The position numbers and the translations under genes were made by a program. Below are positions 29,767 to 30,965 of a DNA stretch of 30,965 bases, piece by piece. The notes under the pieces are model-generated. The model was not told where the DNA came from and ran no database searches. It saw only the letters and a list, made by a program, of their open reading frames with translations. Numbering within the stretch: position 1 is the first letter of the stretch; every line of letters begins with the position of its first letter. The stretch lies in NCBI GenBank assembly GCA_038746265.1, contig JBCDKU010000026.1:1-30965 (forward strand), in the 5' to 3' direction. The stretch comes from JBCBKP01 sp038746265 (GTDB lineage: Bacteria > Planctomycetota > Phycisphaerae > Phycisphaerales > UBA1924).

Positions 29767-30200
29767 CGGTCGCCCCCGCCGCCCGGGTTCTGCTGCCGCT
29801 CTTCGCGTTGCTGCTGCTGCTCGGCCTCGCGCTCGTCGAGCTGCTCCTTCGCCTCCTTGTCGTCGCCCGTGATGCGGAGGAAGGGGATGGTGCTGTCGAT
29901 GTTGTTGATGGTCTGCCGCAGCGAAACGAGCGAGCCGTCCACCGATTCCAGCGACTCCTGGATCGGGCCGAGCCGCTCGCGGACCGCCGTGAGATCGTCG
30001 TCGATCGAGGTCAGCGATGTGTCGATCGAGGCCATGCGGTCCAGGGCCGCGAGGCGGCGCTCGTTGAGTTCCGTGAGCTGGCCGTCGATGGTCTGCATCT
30101 GCTCGTTGATCCGGACGAGCTCGTCGCGGATCTCGCCGACGATGCAGCCCGACCCGGCGAGCGTCCAGAGCGCGAGAAACGAAATCATTACGGGCTTCAT
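29763..30200 (-). CDS. Coiled-coil exported protein, probable lipoprotein
   Basis: A 145-residue protein beginning with a short signal peptide ending AGSGC (Cys19). The -3 residue is Gly, not the usual Leu, so lipidation is likely but not secure. After it, almost the whole protein is a heptad-patterned helix: EIRDELVRINEQMQTIDGQL, then repeating (I/L)-D-x-(S/T)-L units such as MASIDTSLTSIDDDLTAVRE and ESLESVDGSLVSLRQTI. It ends in a Glu/Gln-rich low-complexity tail and Gly-rich end. It resembles envelope-spanning or Lpp-like helical lipoproteins only in style. The start is the ATG at 30200, preceded by GGAGG. It is the first gene of a run to the hydratases and overlaps the ATP-grasp start. 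The function is unknown. Confidence 0.7.
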   Translation of the reverse strand: MKPVMISFLALWTLAGSGCIVGEIRDELVRINEQMQTIDGQLTELNERRLAALDRMASIDTSLTSIDDDLTAVRERLGPIQESLESVDGSLVSLRQTINNIDSTIPFLRITGDDKEAKEQLDEREAEQQQQREERQQNPGGGGDR

Positions 30201-30263
30201 GGCGCGGTCCCTCCTTCTGCCGTGGGGCAAACGGTAGAACCCTCCGGGCGGTACCGTGTGGGC

Positions 30264-30965
30264 ATGACCACCGACCCCAAGCCGACCGTTCTCGTCACCG
30301 GTGCCGGCGGCCGCATCGGCCGCACGCTCGCTAAATACGCCAAGGATCGCTTCCGCCTGCGTCTGAGCGACCTGACCACCGATTCGATGGCCGAGGTCGC
30401 CCACTGCTCGCCCGAGGATCCGTTTGTCTTGGACGTCCGCGACCACGCGGCCTGCCGAGCCGCCGTCAAGGGCTGCGACGCCGTCGTGCACCTCGCGGGC
30501 GTGATCGACGTGAGCGACGACGCGTGGGCGAACATCCGCGAGACCAACGTGGACGGCGTGTTCAATGTTTTCGACGCCTGTGCGCTCGAGGGCGTCCCGC
30601 GCGTGGTATACGCCTCGAGCGCACAGACGATCGAGGGCTACCCAAAGGACGTCCAGCTCGGCGTCCGCGAGCAATTCCGGCCCGACAACCTCTACGGTGT
30701 CTGCAAGGTCTTCGGCGAGGCGACGGCGGCCTACTACGCCCATCGCCCAGCCGAGCGCGGCGGCGGCCCGTCGAGCGTGTGCGTGCGTATCGCCAACTTC
30801 CGCGAGATCCTCGAGCCCACGACCAAGCTCAACATGCGCGACATGACCGCGTACATCTCCAAGCGCGACCTATCGGAGATCCTCTGCCGTTCGGTCGAGG
30901 TCGAGGGCATCCGCTTCGAGGTGGTGGGGGGCGTCAGCGGCAATCGCTACAAGCGGATGCGGATG
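30264..30965 (+). CDS. NAD-dependent epimerase/dehydratase family protein (partial at the right edge)
   Basis: The frame from the ATG at 30264 is open to the end of the window, 234 codons without a stop. It is a short-chain dehydrogenase-type Rossmann protein with VLVTGAGGRIGRTLAKYA near residues 9-26 (the GxxGxxG NAD site), CDAVVHLAGVIDVSDDAW near 76-93, and RVVYASSAQTIEGYP followed by YGVCK, the catalytic Tyr-x-x-x-Lys. The sequence resembles the extended SDRs that act on nucleotide sugars, including uronate dehydrogenases, whose NAD loop and YASS motifs look alike. The C-terminus is outside the window. No clear ribosome-binding site precedes it; 63 bases separate it from the divergent coiled-coil lipoprotein, a shared promoter region. 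Confidence 0.85.
   Translation, partial: MTTDPKPTVLVTGAGGRIGRTLAKYAKDRFRLRLSDLTTDSMAEVAHCSPEDPFVLDVRDHAACRAAVKGCDAVVHLAGVIDVSDDAWANIRETNVDGVFNVFDACALEGVPRVVYASSAQTIEGYPKDVQLGVREQFRPDNLYGVCKVFGEATAAYYAHRPAERGGGPSSVCVRIANFREILEPTTKLNMRDMTAYISKRDLSEILCRSVEVEGIRFEVVGGVSGNRYKRMRM

Overview
This GC-rich window reads as a continuous piece of a bacterial chromosome with tightly packed genes. Gene content and style (rpsO-pnp, a Gram-positive-type E1alpha/E1beta pyruvate dehydrogenase, a VLCAD-like acyl-CoA dehydrogenase, tdo/kynU, many small lipoproteins) would fit a planctomycete, perhaps of the Phycisphaerae. That placement is an inference from gene style; no rRNA or other decisive marker is present. 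I see no tRNA, rRNA, CRISPR array, transposase or phage gene.

Left part (1-6111): the end of scpA, a convergent class I aminotransferase, then rpsO and pnp, each followed by a strong intrinsic terminator, a cold-shock-domain gene behind a long structured leader, and a small membrane histidine kinase. Middle-left (6108-10118, minus strand): a compact cluster reading tdo, lipoprotein, lipoprotein, kynU. It combines the kynurenine pathway with two paralogous repeat lipoproteins whose repeats carry different loop residues (GHGS and GNGD). Next, plus strand: a TIM-barrel isomerase coupled to queG. The 3' end of queG overlaps a minus-strand membrane protein by 99 bp; that protein is coupled to a hotdog-fold (DUF4442-like) gene.

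Centre (14024-18048): an MBL hydrolase and a GNAT gene diverge from only 17 bp. The GNAT gene converges with arsC on a 26-bp-arm palindrome that supplies both stop codons and looks like a paired REP element. A membrane protein and an orphan gene of possibly foreign origin follow.

Right part (18049-30200, minus strand): a pyruvate (or branched-chain 2-oxoacid) dehydrogenase cluster, E1alpha, lipoprotein, 88-aa protein, E1beta, two tiny membrane proteins, E2. The E2 has a second copy of the REP unit translated in its linker and a striking Met/Pro/Gln-rich segment. Upstream are an acyl-CoA dehydrogenase and an apparent operon of coiled-coil lipoprotein, ATP-grasp ligase, HMG-CoA lyase and three enoyl-CoA hydratase paralogues, pointing to leucine or acyl-CoA catabolism that would feed acetyl-CoA metabolism. 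The window ends inside a plus-strand NAD-dependent epimerase gene.

The arrangement is dense: start/stop overlaps (GTGA, ATGA, TGATG) recur at 11059, 13200, 19991, 22075, 27211, 27948 and 29766, which suggests widespread translational coupling. The best candidates for something undescribed are the tdo-lipoprotein-lipoprotein-kynU cluster with its two homogenised repeat ladders, the REP-like element used both as a double stop and as coding linker, and the Met-rich E2 linker.
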